A stretch of 64,000 nucleotides of DNA from Nocardia sp. NBC_00416 (lineage in GTDB: Bacteria; Actinomycetota; Actinomycetes; Mycobacteriales; Mycobacteriaceae), in the NCBI RefSeq assembly GCF_036032445.1, contig NZ_CP107932.1, positions 6,698,501 through 6,762,500 of the forward strand, read 5' to 3'. Both the position numbers and the translations under genes were made by a program. Each line of letters begins with the position of its first letter. Positions within the stretch are counted from its first letter, which is position 1. Of this stretch, positions 41,994 to 51,000 are shown piece after piece. The notes under the pieces were generated by a model that was not told where the DNA came from, made no database searches, and saw nothing but the letters and a program-made list of their open reading frames with translations.

Positions 41994-43244
41994 ATGAGCT
42001 ACACCGAGCACGACCGGGAACGCCTGGTCATCGAGGCGCCCAAAACGGCCGGTCTGGCCGATGCCGCCGCCCACGGCAACGGGCACCGCAGTGAATTCGC
42101 GCGTGATCGTGCTCGGGTACTGCATTCGGCCGCGCTGCGCCGGCTCGCCGACAAGACCCAGGTGATGGGTCCGCGGGAGGGGGACACCCCGCGTACCCGG
42201 CTCACCCATTCGCTGGAGGTCGCGCAGATCGGCCGTGGTATCGCCGACGGTCTGGGCTGCGATCCCGACCTGGCCGAACTCGCGGGGCTAGCGCACGATA
42301 TCGGTCACCCGCCCTACGGCCACAACGGGGAGACCGCGCTGGACATATTCGCCGCCGGCTTCGGTGGTTTCGAGGGCAACGCCCAGAATCTGCGTATTCT
42401 CACCCGGCTCGAACCCAAGGTGCTCGACTCCTCCGGCGGCAGCGCCGGGCTCAACCTCACCCGCGCCGCGCTCGACGCCGCGATCAAATACCCGTGGCAC
42501 CGCACCGAGGCGGGCAGCAAGTTCGGCGCCTACGAAGTGGACGCCGACCGGCTGGCCTGGGTCCGTAAGGGGGCGCCGGACCGTCGGCCGTCCCTGGAAT
42601 GCCAGGTGATGGACTGGTCCGACGATGTGGCCTACTCCGTGCACGATGTGGAGGACGGCATCATCGCCGGCCGTATCGATCTCCGTGCTCTGGCCGATCC
42701 GGCGGAACGGCTGGCCCTCGCCGAACTCGGGCACGTGCAGCACCGCGGCCTGTCGGTCGACGACCTGGTGGCGGCCGCGCAGCGGCTCTCGGAACTGCCG
42801 GTCGTCGCCGATGTCTTCGTCTATGACGGCACGATCACCAGTTCGGTCGCGTTGAAACGGCTCACCAGTGAACTCGTGGGCCGTTTCGCCAATGCGGCGG
42901 TCGCGGCGACCCGGGCGGCGTGGCCCGGGCAGCCGGCCCGGTACTCCGCGGACCTGGTGGTGCCGCCGGTGGCCGCCGCCGAGGTCGCCGTACTGAAGAC
43001 CGTCGCGCTGCGTTATGTCATGTCCGATCCCGACCACAAACTGCGTCAAGCCGAACAACGCGACCGGATCACCGCCGTGGCCGAGCATCTCCTGGCCACC
43101 GGCCCCGCCGCGCTCGACCCGCTTCTGCTGCCCTGGTGGGAGGCCGCCGCCGACGACGCGGCGCGGGTCCGGGCGATCGTCGACCAGATCGCCTCCTACA
43201 CCGAGAGCCGTCTGGAACGGATCGCCGCGCGGCTGGGCGGGTGA
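41994..43244 (+). CDS. dgt: dGTPase-like dNTP triphosphohydrolase
   Basis: 416 residues. The HD-domain motif is complete: HSLEVAQIGRGIADGL, LAGLAHDIGHPPYGHNGE and a later MDWSDDVAYSVHDVEDGI. It hydrolyses dNTPs to the nucleoside and triphosphate, trimming nucleotide pools. Order dgt-dnaG is conserved with mycobacteria. A -10 element seven bases upstream suggests a leaderless mRNA. Confidence 0.94.
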   Translation: MSYTEHDRERLVIEAPKTAGLADAAAHGNGHRSEFARDRARVLHSAALRRLADKTQVMGPREGDTPRTRLTHSLEVAQIGRGIADGLGCDPDLAELAGLAHDIGHPPYGHNGETALDIFAAGFGGFEGNAQNLRILTRLEPKVLDSSGGSAGLNLTRAALDAAIKYPWHRTEAGSKFGAYEVDADRLAWVRKGAPDRRPSLECQVMDWSDDVAYSVHDVEDGIIAGRIDLRALADPAERLALAELGHVQHRGLSVDDLVAAAQRLSELPVVADVFVYDGTITSSVALKRLTSELVGRFANAAVAATRAAWPGQPARYSADLVVPPVAAAEVAVLKTVALRYVMSDPDHKLRQAEQRDRITAVAEHLLATGPAALDPLLLPWWEAAADDAARVRAIVDQIASYTESRLERIAARLGG

Positions 43245-43302
43245 GCAGCGCACGGTGAGTTCGCGCACAGGGTGCTCGGGTTCCGGTGGATGCCCCCTCG
43301 CC

Positions 43303-43308
43303 TAGACT
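43303..43308 (+). promoter_or_regulatory. -10 element for leaderless dnaG
   Basis: TAGACT ends seven bases before the GTG at 43316. The same hexamer is found upstream of hrcA and phoH. Confidence 0.5.
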
Positions 43309-43315
43309 CGACTCC

Positions 43316-45247
43316 GTGACCGGACGAATACCTGCTCGCGATATCACCGCCATTCGGGAGCGCGTCCGGATCGAGGATGTGGTCGGGGAGTACGTGGCGC
43401 TCAAGCGCGGCGGCCCGGACTCGATGAAGGGCCTGTGCCCGTTCCACGACGAGAAATCCCCGTCCTTCCACGTCCGTCCCAACCACGGCCTGTTCCATTG
43501 CTTCGGATGCAGCGAGGGCGGCGACGTGTTCGCCTTCGTGCAGAAGATCGAGCACATCGGGTTCGTGGAGGCCGTCGAACAGATGGCCGACCGGATCGGT
43601 TACCGGATCAACTACGAGGGCGGCGGGACCTCGGTGCAGCGCGACCGCGGCACCCGCAGCCGCCTGGTGGCCGCCAACGCCGCCGCGCACGAGTTCTATG
43701 TTGCGCGGTTGCGCGGCCCCGACGCCACCGTCGCCCGCAAATATCTCACCGACCGCAATTTCGACGAGGCCGCCTCCACCCAATTCGGCTGCGGGTACGC
43801 CCCGGACGGCTGGGACACCCTCACCAAACACTTGTTGAACAAGGGTTTCGAGTTCAAAGAACTCGAGGCAGCCGGGCTTTCCCGGCAGGGGCGGCGCGGC
43901 CCGATCGACCGGTTCCATCGGCGGCTGCTGTGGCCCATCCGCAATCTCGGCGGCGATGTGATCGGTTTCGGCGCCCGCAAACTCTTCGAAGACGACACCA
44001 TGCCGGGCAAATACGTCAATACCCCGGAAACCTTGTTGTACAAGAAGTCTCAGGTGCTGTTCGGTCTCGACCACGCCAAACGCGAGATCGCCAAGGGCCA
44101 TCAGGCCGTGGTCGTCGAGGGCTACACCGATGTGATGGCCATGCATCTGGCCGGCGTGAAAACCGCCGTCGCCGCCTGTGGCACCGCCTTCGGCGACGAC
44201 CATCTGGCGATCCTGCGCCGCCTGCTCATGGACGACAACTTCTGGCGCGGCGAGATCATCTTCACCTTCGACGGCGACGCCGCGGGGCAGGCTGCGGCGC
44301 TCAAAGCGTTCCTGGGCGACCACAAGGTGGCCGGGCAGACCTATGTGGTGGTGTCCCCGGACGGCCAGGACCCGTGCGAGATGCGCCAGTACTCCGGTGA
44401 CGCCGCCCTGCGCGATATGGTCGCGCGCCGCGAACCGCTGTTCGATTTCGCGCTGCGCCAGGAGATCGCCAAACGTGAGGACAGCCGCACCCACGCCCTC
44501 ACCTACGACAGCCAGGTCGAGGTGATGCGGTGGGCGGTGCCCATCGTCGCCCAGATCAAGGACCACGGCCTGCGTAAACGCTATGCCACCCAGTTGGCGG
44601 AATGGACCGGCTGGCAGGACCCGCAACTGGTGTACCGCCGGGTGGACGAAGAAGCCCGCAAACTACGCGGCGTCGCGGCTACGACCCCGCCGCGCGCAGC
44701 CCGCACCGAGCAAGCGGGTATGGGCCCCAGCCAGCCGGCCGCCCGCCCCGATCCGCGCGACCCGGTGTTGCGTTCGCAGCGGCAGGCCCTCACCGCCGGA
44801 CTCCAGTACCCGGAAATCGCTGGTCCCGCGTTCGACGCACTCGAATCGGACGCCTTCACCCACCCCGCCTATATCGCGGTGCGCACCCTGATGGCCGAAG
44901 CCGGCGGTACGGCCTCCGGGCTCTCGGGAGCGGACTGGGTCAGTGCCATCGGCGACCTGACCGACGACCTCACCCTGCGCGCCCTGGTGTCCGAACTCGC
45001 GAGCGAACCGCTGCCGGTGAAAACCATCAACGATCTGCCGCGTTTCATCACCGGCGTCCTCGCCAACGCCCAGGCCGCGCTGGTCGGGCGCCAGATCGCC
45101 GAACTGAAATCCCGTCTGCACCGCGTCTCGTCCACCGACGAACCCGACACCTATATGGCGCTGTTCGGCGACCTGGTGGCCTTGGAGCAGTACCGCAAGA
45201 GCCTGCTGGAGCAGGCCATGGGCAGCGGCGACTTCGCCTCCACCTGA
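43316..45247 (+). CDS. dnaG: DNA primase DnaG
   Basis: 643 residues. N-terminal CHC2 zinc finger (CPFHDEKSPSFHVRPNHG, then FHCFGC), TOPRIM core with VVVEGYTDVMAMHLAGV and FDGDAAGQAA, and a C-terminal helicase-binding domain. It makes RNA primers at the replication fork with DnaB. GTG 43316 is favoured over an in-frame upstream codon because of the -10 hexamer seven bases before it and because RIPARDITAIRERVRIEDVV is the usual N-terminus. Confidence 0.96.
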   Translation: MTGRIPARDITAIRERVRIEDVVGEYVALKRGGPDSMKGLCPFHDEKSPSFHVRPNHGLFHCFGCSEGGDVFAFVQKIEHIGFVEAVEQMADRIGYRINYEGGGTSVQRDRGTRSRLVAANAAAHEFYVARLRGPDATVARKYLTDRNFDEAASTQFGCGYAPDGWDTLTKHLLNKGFEFKELEAAGLSRQGRRGPIDRFHRRLLWPIRNLGGDVIGFGARKLFEDDTMPGKYVNTPETLLYKKSQVLFGLDHAKREIAKGHQAVVVEGYTDVMAMHLAGVKTAVAACGTAFGDDHLAILRRLLMDDNFWRGEIIFTFDGDAAGQAAALKAFLGDHKVAGQTYVVVSPDGQDPCEMRQYSGDAALRDMVARREPLFDFALRQEIAKREDSRTHALTYDSQVEVMRWAVPIVAQIKDHGLRKRYATQLAEWTGWQDPQLVYRRVDEEARKLRGVAATTPPRAARTEQAGMGPSQPAARPDPRDPVLRSQRQALTAGLQYPEIAGPAFDALESDAFTHPAYIAVRTLMAEAGGTASGLSGADWVSAIGDLTDDLTLRALVSELASEPLPVKTINDLPRFITGVLANAQAALVGRQIAELKSRLHRVSSTDEPDTYMALFGDLVALEQYRKSLLEQAMGSGDFAST

Positions 45248-45265
45248 GATTCGGCTCACCCTGTT

Positions 45266-45514
45266 CTAACGCCGCCGCAGCTGATCGTGCGGCACCATCA
45301 CCGTGGTGCGCTCGTCGAGCGGCTCCATCGGCTCCAGCTTCTGCTGGGTGCTCAACCTGTCCGACAGCTTCTGCCGGCTCACCTGCACCAGCTTGCGTGT
45401 CACCGGGCTTCCCGTGACCGCGCGCGCACTCGCACTGATCTGCTCGTAGCGCGCCCGCCCGGCCTTACTGCCCAGCACATAACCGGCAGCGATACCGATG
45501 ATCAACCGCAGCAT
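45266..45514 (-). CDS. Small hypothetical membrane-associated protein
   Basis: 82 residues from an ATG with a GGGAGGAG ribosome site. The N-terminus LRLIIGIAAGYVLGSKAGR is a hydrophobic helix followed by a basic, helical segment (ARYEQISASARAV). This resembles YtxH-like small actinobacterial proteins. It converges on dnaG; a small hypothetical gene at this place is also found in mycobacteria. Function unknown. Confidence 0.72.
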   Translation of the reverse strand: MLRLIIGIAAGYVLGSKAGRARYEQISASARAVTGSPVTRKLVQVSRQKLSDRLSTQQKLEPMEPLDERTTVMVPHDQLRRR

Positions 45515-45647
45515 AGGGGTCGAGCTCCTCCCAGTAGTCCGTGCTGACACATCCTGCCCGACCGCACCGACACCTGTCGATCCGACGCCACACAGACCGC
45601 CCGCTCAGCCCCGGATTCACCCCCGAGTGCCCACCCGACCCCGCGAT

Positions 45648-45677
45648 TTGGGCCCGCGCGGGGCGATACGCTAAAGT
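45648..45677 (+). promoter_or_regulatory. Putative promoter of tRNA-Asn
   Basis: TTGGGC (45648-45653) and TAAAGT (45672-45677) with an 18-base spacer, 40 bases before the tRNA. Confidence 0.4.
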
Positions 45678-45717
45678 TTCCTCTCGGCCAGCCCGGTACG
45701 GGCGGGCAACCGAACAA

Positions 45718-45790
45718 TCCCCTATAGCTCAATTGGCAGAGCAGCCGACTGTTAATCGGCAGGTTACTGGTTCGAGTCCAGTTGGGGGAG
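45718..45790 (+). tRNA. tRNA-Asn (GTT)
   Basis: Cloverleaf of 73 nt. Acceptor TCCCCTA pairs with TGGGGGA (one G-T). The D arm is around AGCTCAATTGGCAGAGC. The anticodon arm is GCCGA-CTGTTAA-TCGGC with anticodon GTT, and the T arm is ACTGG-TTCGAGT-CCAGT. The chromosome continues with CA after the discriminator G. tRNA genes are common integration sites; here the downstream side changes from core genes to a dead Fic gene and a polyketide synthase. Confidence 0.97.
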
Positions 45791-45798
45791 CAGAAGAC

Positions 45799-45841
45799 GC
45801 AGGTCGAGCCTACTAACTCCGCTCGACCTGCTTTCTCTTTT
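45799..45841 (+). terminator. Rho-independent terminator of tRNA-Asn
   Basis: GCAGGTCGAG pairs with CTCGACCTGC across a 13-base loop, followed by TTTCTCTTTT. Confidence 0.9.
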
Positions 45842-45919
45842 AGCCTGTAGCCAGGAATACGCCGAAGTTCCGGGCCAGGCCTCCGAACAGTTGAACGGGC
45901 CGGTGGTCGTCCGTCGCAG

Positions 45920-47141
45920 GTTCCCATACTCGGGGCGGGAACTTATCGGGCCTATATCCCCGACCCGCTGGGGGTGGACCTCCCGCAGATCGGCCCCCGG
46001 GCCCAGCAGGCTGCCGAGGATGCACTGGCGGTGCTGGCCAGGGCTGATGAACGCATCGGGTCCCGGGGTAGCTACCTCAACCACCTGCTGATCCGGTCCG
46101 AGTCGATCTCCTCGTCCTGGATCGAAGGTAACCGCATCACCCCTGAAGAACTCGCCATCGCCGAAACCCTGGAATCGGGTACTCGCACGGCCCTGGACGT
46201 GGTTGCCACTGAGCGAGCCATCGATTCGCCGGCCGACCGATGCAGGCCGATCACGACACGGGACATCGTGGATCTACAGCACACAATCGAACCCCGGTTA
46301 CCGGCCGGTCTGCGTACCCGACAGAGCTGGGTGGGCGGACCGGGTGGTGCCCACTACGGGCCGATTTCGTACCCCCGCCCGAGTCCGAGGTTCCCGTCCT
46401 GGTCGCGGATGTGGCCTCGTTCCTGACCGCCACTCACGGCAACCCGGTTGTAAGGGCCGCGATCGCCCACGCGCAGTTCGAGACGATCCACCCGTTCATC
46501 GACGGCAACAGACGCACCGGCCGCGCACTGATACACACCGTGCTGCGGCGCTGCGATGCCCTGCGGCACACGCTGATCCCGATCAGCACTGTGTTCGCCG
46601 CGCGCACTGACGTCTATCTGGCAGGCCTGACCTCCTACCGCGATCCGGAACCACACACCGACGAGTGGGTCATCGGGTTCGCCCAGGCCGCCGAGCAAGC
46701 AGCGCAGACCGGAGTGCGGCTGGCCCGAGACGCTGCCGCCTCGATGAGCAACTCCTGCAACGCCTGGTCGAGCACCGGCGCAGACGAGGCACCAGTCCCG
46801 TCCTACTCCGTCGGGACGCGGTCGCCATGAAGATCCTCGCGGACTTCTCCGCACACCCCGTGTTCACCACCGAATCGGCCGCCACTCGGTATGGCGTCTC
46901 GGCTGTTGCTGCCCACCGCGCGCTGACCGAGCTGGCCGACGCCGGAGCACTCGGCCGCTCGAAGAATCACAAGGGCAAAATCGTGTGCTACACAGCAGAC
47001 GCCCACCGGGGCCTCAGTGTCCTCGTTGAGCGCGCCGACCGGGCCGGGGCCAGCGATGCGGACCATCGGCGACCCGATCAGGGGCCACCGGCGCCGGCGG
47101 TGGACCGTTTCGGCAGACTGCGTGCCGATTCACCGGAGTAG
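45920..47141 (+). pseudogene. Fic family protein gene broken into three frames
   Basis: Frame one (GTYRAYIPDPLGVDLPQ from ~45938, GTG at 45974) carries the inhibitory-type motif SSSWIEGN and QSWVGGPGGAHYGP. It is lost near 46370. Frame two carries VPPPESEVPVLVADVASFL and the Fic active site HPFIDGNRRTGR, and is lost near 46745. Frame three carries the linker QLLQRLVEHRRRRG and a C-terminal winged helix (SAVAAHRALTELADAGAL) to 47141. Fic proteins usually AMPylate target proteins. Two frameshifts make a functional protein unlikely. Confidence 0.85.
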
Positions 47142-47884
47142 TGAAGATGCATTTCTGGCAGCAATTGAAAATCGAACCAGGAAGTGTCGGACTCGTAGAT
47201 TAATTCATCGTTAATTCAGTAGGTCGGCTGGTTGCTGTTCGGGCGTGGTCGGCGGATCGCCTTTTCCCACACCGACATTGCGCAGTAACTGCTGGGTTCA
47301 CGCGGTGAATTCGGTGCCGGGCTCGGGTGACAGCGCTGCCACTGTCAGGGAACCCGGTCGGCTATTTTGCGAGGTCGACTGCTGGTCGGGGCGACCTCGG
47401 TTTTCGATCGGGCCGGACTGTTCCTCGGCGTCACGGACCAGGCGGGAATGCGCTGATCTCGATGCGGTCGCGGCCCGCCCCTGCGATTCGTCGATGCCGG
47501 CGCGGCCGGGCCGGGACGACAGCGACTTCAGACCGTGTCCTTCAGCTTTCCGGGGGAACTCGACGGAATCCAGCTAATACAAACCGGTCGGTTGCACGAA
47601 TGCGTGTGAGCTGGCAAGCTACTGGAACGCGGGCGGGTCAGATGAGCTACCGCCTGTATGCCCGTAGGTGAGGGATTGTGAATGAGCGTTGATCGGCCCC
47701 CGGTTTCGAGTCCGGTGATACCTGTGCCTGAGCTTCTCGGTGACCGAATAACTCGCTGAACCGAGTCTTTCACCGCTCCTTATCCGGCTGACTGTTGCCG
47801 CCGAGGCCGTCGGACAACCCAACTTCCCGCAGCCGTAGAACCCGCTGATCGGCGCGATATCTCGCCGCCCATCCGGCGGATGCC

Positions 47885-47915
47885 CTGACCGATCGGCGAC
47901 CTGCCGATCGGTCAG
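47885..47915. promoter_or_regulatory. Perfect 12-bp inverted repeat upstream of PKS
   Basis: CTGACCGATCGG, a seven-base spacer, then CCGATCGGTCAG, about 110 bases before the PKS start. Confidence 0.65.
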
Positions 47916-47917
47916 TC

Positions 47918-47942
47918 GTCGATCGGTTCCCAGCCGATCGAC
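47918..47942. promoter_or_regulatory. Second inverted repeat, same core
   Basis: GTCGATCGG, seven-base spacer, CCGATCGAC. Core and spacing repeat those of the first palindrome, with centres 30 bases apart (about three helical turns). Confidence 0.65.
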
Positions 47943-48025
47943 TCCTCGCAACCGACTGACTTTTCGAACCCGACGTGGTTACGCCCCGGGTTTCTCCGCC
48001 GACCTTGAAAACCGGGATGTGACAC

Positions 48026-51000
48026 GTGGACACCAACAACAGCGCCTCGTCCGACCGCACGCTGGAGTACCTCAAGAAGGTAACGGTCGAATTGCTCACC
48101 ACCCGGGACGATCTGACCCGGCTGCGCGACAAGCTCGACGAACCGATCGCGATCGTCGGCATGGCGTGCCGTTACCCGGGTGGTGTGGAGTCGCCCGACC
48201 AGCTGTGGGAGCTGGTCCGCTCCGGCGGCGATACCGTCACCGAGTTCCCCCGGGACCGCGGCTGGGATGTGGACGGGCTCTACGACCCCGATCCGGATCG
48301 GTTCGGCAAGACCTACACCCGGTCCGGGAGCTTCCTGCGCGGCGTAGGCGATTTCGATGCCGGCTTCTTCGAGATCGGCCCGCGCGAGGCGGCCGCGATG
48401 GATCCGCAGCAGCGGTTGCTGCTGGAAGCGGCGTGGGAGGCGTTGGAGGACGCCGGGATCGATCCGGTGTCTCTGCACGGCTCCGACACGGGTGTCTACG
48501 CCGGTGTCATGTACCAGGACTACGACCACACCGCGCGAGCGGCCGGTCCGGCCGCCGAAGGCTACGGCGGGGTCGGTACTTCCGGCAGCGTGGTGTCCGG
48601 GCGGGTCGCCTACACGCTCGGCCTGGAAGGGCCGGCCATCACGGTGGATACCGCGTGTTCGTCCTCGCTGGTGGCGATCCACCTGGCCTGCCAGGCACTA
48701 CGCCGTGGCGAGACGGCAATGGCGCTGGCCGGCGGCGTGACGGTCATGTCGACACCCCAGCTGTTCGTCGAGTTCGCGCGGCAGCGGGGACTGGCGCCGG
48801 ACGGCCGGTGCAAGGCGTTCTCCGCGGCCGCGGACGGGGCCGGTTGGTCCGAGGGGGTCGGGCTGCTGGTTCTGGAGCGGTTGTCGGATGCCCGGCGGCT
48901 CGGGCACAACGTACTGGCGGTGGTCCGCGGTTCAGCGGTGAACCAGGACGGTGCGTCGAACGGGTTGACCGCACCCAACGGCCCCTCCCAGGAGCGGGTG
49001 ATCGCCGCGGCGCTGGCGGCGGCCGGGCTGGGACCCGCCGATGTGGACGCGGTGGAAGCGCACGGGACCGGTACGGCGCTGGGCGATCCGATCGAGGCGC
49101 AGGCGCTGATCGCGACCTACGGACAGGACCGCCCGCAACCGCTGCGGATCGGGACGCTGAAGTCGAATATCGGGCACAGTCAGGCGGCCGCCGGGGTGGG
49201 CGGGGTGATCAAGATGGTGCAGGCGTTGCGGTACGCGGAACTGCCCCAGACGCTGCACGTCGACGAACTGTCGCCCCATGTGGATTGGTCGGCGGGCACG
49301 GTGCGCGTGCTGACACAGGCGGAGCAGTGGCCGGCCGGCGCGCGGGTGCGACGTGCGGGGGTTTCGTCGTTCGGGATCAGCGGCACCAACGCGCATGTGA
49401 TCGTGGAGGAGGCGCCTGCTGCCGAACCGGTCGCGGACCAGACCGGAGGTCCCGCGGATTCGCCGGCCGCCGTGTCCACCGAGGTGACCCCGCTGGTGGT
49501 GTCGGCCAAATCCGAACCTGCCCTGCGGGCTCAGGCCGAGCGGCTGCGCCGGTGGTTGTCCGGCCATCCGGACGCCGACCTCCCCAGTGTGGCGTCGGCC
49601 CTGCTGGAACATCGGACCCGGTTCGCGCGGCGGGCCGCCGTGGTGGGCCGGGACCGGGCCGGATTACTGGCGGGGCTGGCGGATCTGGCGTCGGGTTCGG
49701 CGTCGCCGGCGGTGGTGACCGGCTCGGTGGGTTCCGGGAAGACGGCCTTCCTGTTCACCGGTCAGGGTGCGCAGCGGGTGGGGATGGGTGCCGGTCTGTA
49801 CACGGCGTTCCCGGTTTTCGCACAGGCACTGGACGAAGTATGCGGACAATTCGACGCGCTGCTGGGCGGGTCGCTGCGGGAGGTGATGTTCGCCGATCCG
49901 CAGGGTGTGCTGGAGCGGACCGAGTGGACGCAGCCGGCCCTGTTCGCGTTCGAGGTGGCCATGTTCCGCCTGGTCGAATCGTTCGGTCTCGCGCCGGACC
50001 TGGTGGCGGGGCATTCGATCGGGGAACTGGTCGCGGCGTATGTGGCGGGTGTCTGGTCGCTGGCGGACGCCTGTGCGCTGGTGGCGGCCCGGGGCCGGTT
50101 GATGGGTGCGCTGCCGGCGGGCGGGGCGATGCTGGCCGCCGCCGTCACCGAGGAGCGTGGGCTCGAGATCGTGACGGCTTTCGGGGATCGGCTGGCGCTG
50201 GCCGCCGTCAACGGTCCCGCCTCGGTGGTGCTCTCCGGTGACGCCGACGCGGTTGAGGAAGTGGAGCGCCGGCTTTCCGGCGAAGGTGTGCGGACCTCGC
50301 GGTTGCGGGTCAGCCATGCTTTCCATTCGGCTCGGATGGATCCGATGCTGGCCGAGTTCCGGGCTGTCGCCGAGCGGTTGACCTATCGGCAGCCGTCGCC
50401 GGCGCTGGTGTCGAATGTGTCCGCCGGTATCGCCGCGACGGCGCTGACCGATCCCGGTTACTGGGTCGACCAGGTCCGCGGTTGCGTCCGGTTCGCACCC
50501 GGGGTGGATGCGCTGGTGGCTGCCGGAGTACGACGGTTCGTCGAGGTGGGACCGGACGCGGTGCTCGCGGCGACGTCGCGCGAATGCCTGGCCGGCCATC
50601 CGGGGGTGGAGGCCGAGTCGCTGGTGGTGGCCGCGTCCCGGCGATCGGGCGACGAGGTGACCCAGTTCGTCACCATGCTGGCCCAGGCCGGCGCCGCCGG
50701 CCTGGAGGTGGACTGGCGTCCCTTGTTCGCCGGCCGGGAGATCGGCCGGGTAGCGCTGCCCACCTATGCGTTCCAGCGGCAGCGGTACTGGCTGGAGCCG
50801 CTGCGCCGGGGGGCGGCGCCGGGAACTTCCGATCACCCGATCCTGACCGGTGTGGTTCCGCTGGCGGGCAAGGACGAATGGCTGTTCACCGGCCGGATCT
50901 CGGCGGGCGATCAGCCCTGGCTGGCCGATCACAGCGTATTCGGTTCGGTCGTGGTGCCGGGTACCGCGTTCGTGGAGCTGGTGCTCACGGCGGGGGCGCG

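Larger units (their letters stand above)
47142..48025. other. Regulatory/intergenic region before the PKS
   Basis: 884 bases with no convincing gene; short open frames on both strands lack recognisable content. The first ~100 bases are AT-richer than the surroundings. The last ~180 bases hold an imperfect palindrome GGCGCGATATCTCGCC (47851-47866) and two tandem perfect inverted repeats (47885-47915, 47918-47942). No transcriptional regulator is encoded in the flanking sequence of this window. Confidence 0.6.

Noticed and set aside
47245..47951. Short open frames on both strands before the PKS as regulator genes
   Set aside because: None has a helix-turn-helix, a ribosome site with a plausible start, or coding-like composition.
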